Assembly (NCBI GenBank): GCA_018065465.1
Contig: JAGHTC010000066.1
Location: forward strand, 1 to 35,544
Direction of reading: 5' to 3'
DNA from: Candidatus Ruminococcus equi
GTDB taxonomy: Bacteria; Bacillota; Clostridia; Oscillospirales; Acutalibacteraceae
Length of the DNA: 35,544 nucleotides
Shown: positions 35,054 to 35,544 of the stretch, in pieces
Numbering within the stretch: the first letter of the stretch is position 1
Layout of the letters: the number at the start of each line of letters is the position of its first letter
Notes under the pieces: model-generated
Told to the model about the DNA's origin: nothing
The model's input: only the letters and a program-made list of their open reading frames with translations
The model's database searches: none
Position numbers and translations under genes: made by a program

Positions 35054-35087
35054 AAAAACAGACTTGCTTTTGCAAGTCTGTTTTTTT
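35054..35087 (+). terminator. Terminator after tRNA-Ser
   Basis: ACAGACTTGC pairs with GCAAGTCTGT around TTTT, followed by seven T and preceded by an A-run, so it may work in both directions. Confidence 0.9.
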
Positions 35088-35089
35088 AT

Positions 35090-35327
35090 CCAAGCCACAG
35101 GCTTGGCATATCATCCGCAGTAGGCGGTATATCATCAAAGGCGACTTGTCGCCTTTGTATCTCATCACGCCGTAGGCGTGTATAAAATCTTCCTGTGGCT
35201 TGATGAGATGCAATTCCTTATGGAATTGATGAAATACAGCCCTTTCGGGCTGATGATATGCAAGGCTTCGCCTTGATGAAATGTGCTGTTTCTTAGTATA
35301 ATTATATCACATTTGCCAACGGCAAAT
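35090..35327. repeat. Array of short hairpins in mirrored orientation
   Basis: Left half: hairpins at 35090-35106 (CCAAGCC-ACA-GGCTTGG), 35115-35127, 35137-35156 (AAAGGCGAC-TT-GTCGCCTTT) and 35166-35180, separated by spacers ending in ATCATC or similar. Right half: 35211-35228 (CAATTCC-TTAT-GGAATTG), 35237-35252 (CAGCCC-TTTC-GGGCTG) and 35261-35275 (CAAGGC-TTC-GCCTTG), each followed by ATGATATG or ATGAAAT, the reverse complement of the left spacers. The middle segment CCTGTGGCTTG (35192-35202) is an exact complement of 35091-35101. An outlying hairpin ATTTGCC-AAC-GGCAAAT lies at 35311-35327. There is no gene. Confidence 0.85.
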
Positions 35328-35405
35328 ATTTCACTAAAAAATTCAAACACTTTTCCGTTTCTTTCCACCGTAAAGAAATCCTGCTTTGAATAGGTGGCGA
35401 CATCA

Positions 35406-35434
35406 TTGATTTCTTGTCAATATTATTGTATAAT
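35406..35434 (+). promoter_or_regulatory. Promoter of the terminal partial gene
   Basis: TTGATT (35406-35411), 17 bases, TATAAT (35429-35434). It is 33 bases before the ATG. The stretch 35328-35405 shows nothing else I can support. Confidence 0.65.
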
Positions 35435-35467
35435 GATCTCAATAAATTAGAATTGGAGGAAAACATA

Positions 35468-35544
35468 ATGAAAAAAATCAGATTACTATTATTACCTGTT
35501 ATCACGATTGTTTTGGAAATATTGCCTTTTGGTGCTGTATGTGT
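35468..35544 (+). CDS. N-terminus of a small membrane protein (partial)
   Basis: ATG at 35468 follows TTGGAGGA. The visible 25 residues (MKKIRLLLLPVITIVLEILP, then FGAVC) form a basic start and one hydrophobic helix, either a signal sequence or the first membrane helix. The frame runs off the window. The LEILPFGAV pattern recalls small multi-helix membrane proteins of Clostridia, but the family cannot be fixed from so little. Confidence 0.7.
   Translation, partial: MKKIRLLLLPVITIVLEILPFGAVC

Noticed and set aside
35090-35327. Resemblance to a CRISPR array
   Set aside because: There is no constant palindromic repeat of 23-40 bases with unique spacers; here the paired segments vary and the short linkers are constant, and no cas genes are present.

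Overview
The window looks like chromosomal DNA of a low-GC, spore-forming, starch-degrading Clostridia bacterium of the Ruminococcaceae/Oscillospiraceae type. The pointers are spo0A, spoIVB, bofA and spoVM homologues, a class A RNase P RNA, AGGAGG-type ribosome binding sites, an ECF transporter core, and two extracellular type I pullulanases, one carrying a dockerin. A dockerin-bearing pullulanase together with a formate/nitrite-type channel suggests a relative of Ruminococcus bromii, whose starch enzymes assemble through dockerins and which excretes formate. The species assignment is inference from gene content, not from a search.

Layout. 1-800: tail of an unknown gene, secG, and a BofA-like gene whose stop overlaps the stop of a convergent DUF4364 gene. 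783-5980 (minus strand): DUF4364, a copper P-type ATPase with a second metal-binding domain at its C-terminus, then the sporulation pair spo0A and spoIVB. 6090-7908: CCA-adding enzyme, RNase P RNA and a terminator. 7986-9272: an RluA-family pseudouridine synthase diverging from a tiny operon of a 46-residue membrane protein and SpoVM (30 residues). 9277-9575: a 299-base nested inverted-repeat element that folds on paper into a three-way junction. 9628-10884: enolase. 11024-17165: two related pullulanases in tandem, one membrane-anchored, one with dockerin and starch-binding module. 17394-19046 (minus): an intracellular GH13 enzyme fused to DUF1653. 19180-20857: an unknown 4-TM protein, a small lipoprotein and a formate/nitrite transporter, interspersed with three copies of a REP-like double-hairpin repeat. 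21063-34838: one long co-directional run, ruvC-ruvA-ruvB-glmM-methyltransferase-ecfA1-ecfA2-ecfT-truA-DUF5711-cvpA-pgsA-clpE-like-CPBP protease, with no internal terminator seen. 34963-35544: tRNA-Ser(GCU), an array of at least seven short hairpins in mirrored orientation, and the start of a small membrane protein gene.

How it fits together. Spo0A (master regulator), SpoIVB (forespore signalling protease), a BofA-like protein (inhibitor in the same checkpoint in Bacillus) and SpoVM (coat anchoring) are all within 9 kb. The pullulanases would debranch starch outside the cell, the intracellular GH13 enzyme would process imported oligosaccharides, and enolase and the formate channel belong to downstream fermentation. 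The long right-hand run is housekeeping: recombination, cell-wall precursor synthesis, vitamin or metal uptake, tRNA modification, phospholipid synthesis and protein quality control.

The most unusual items are the nested inverted-repeat element at 9277-9575, the mirrored hairpin array at 35090-35327, an apparent internal start that could release a free CopZ-like chaperone from the copA reading frame, a Spo0A receiver lacking its usual acidic pair, and the GH13-DUF1653 fusion.
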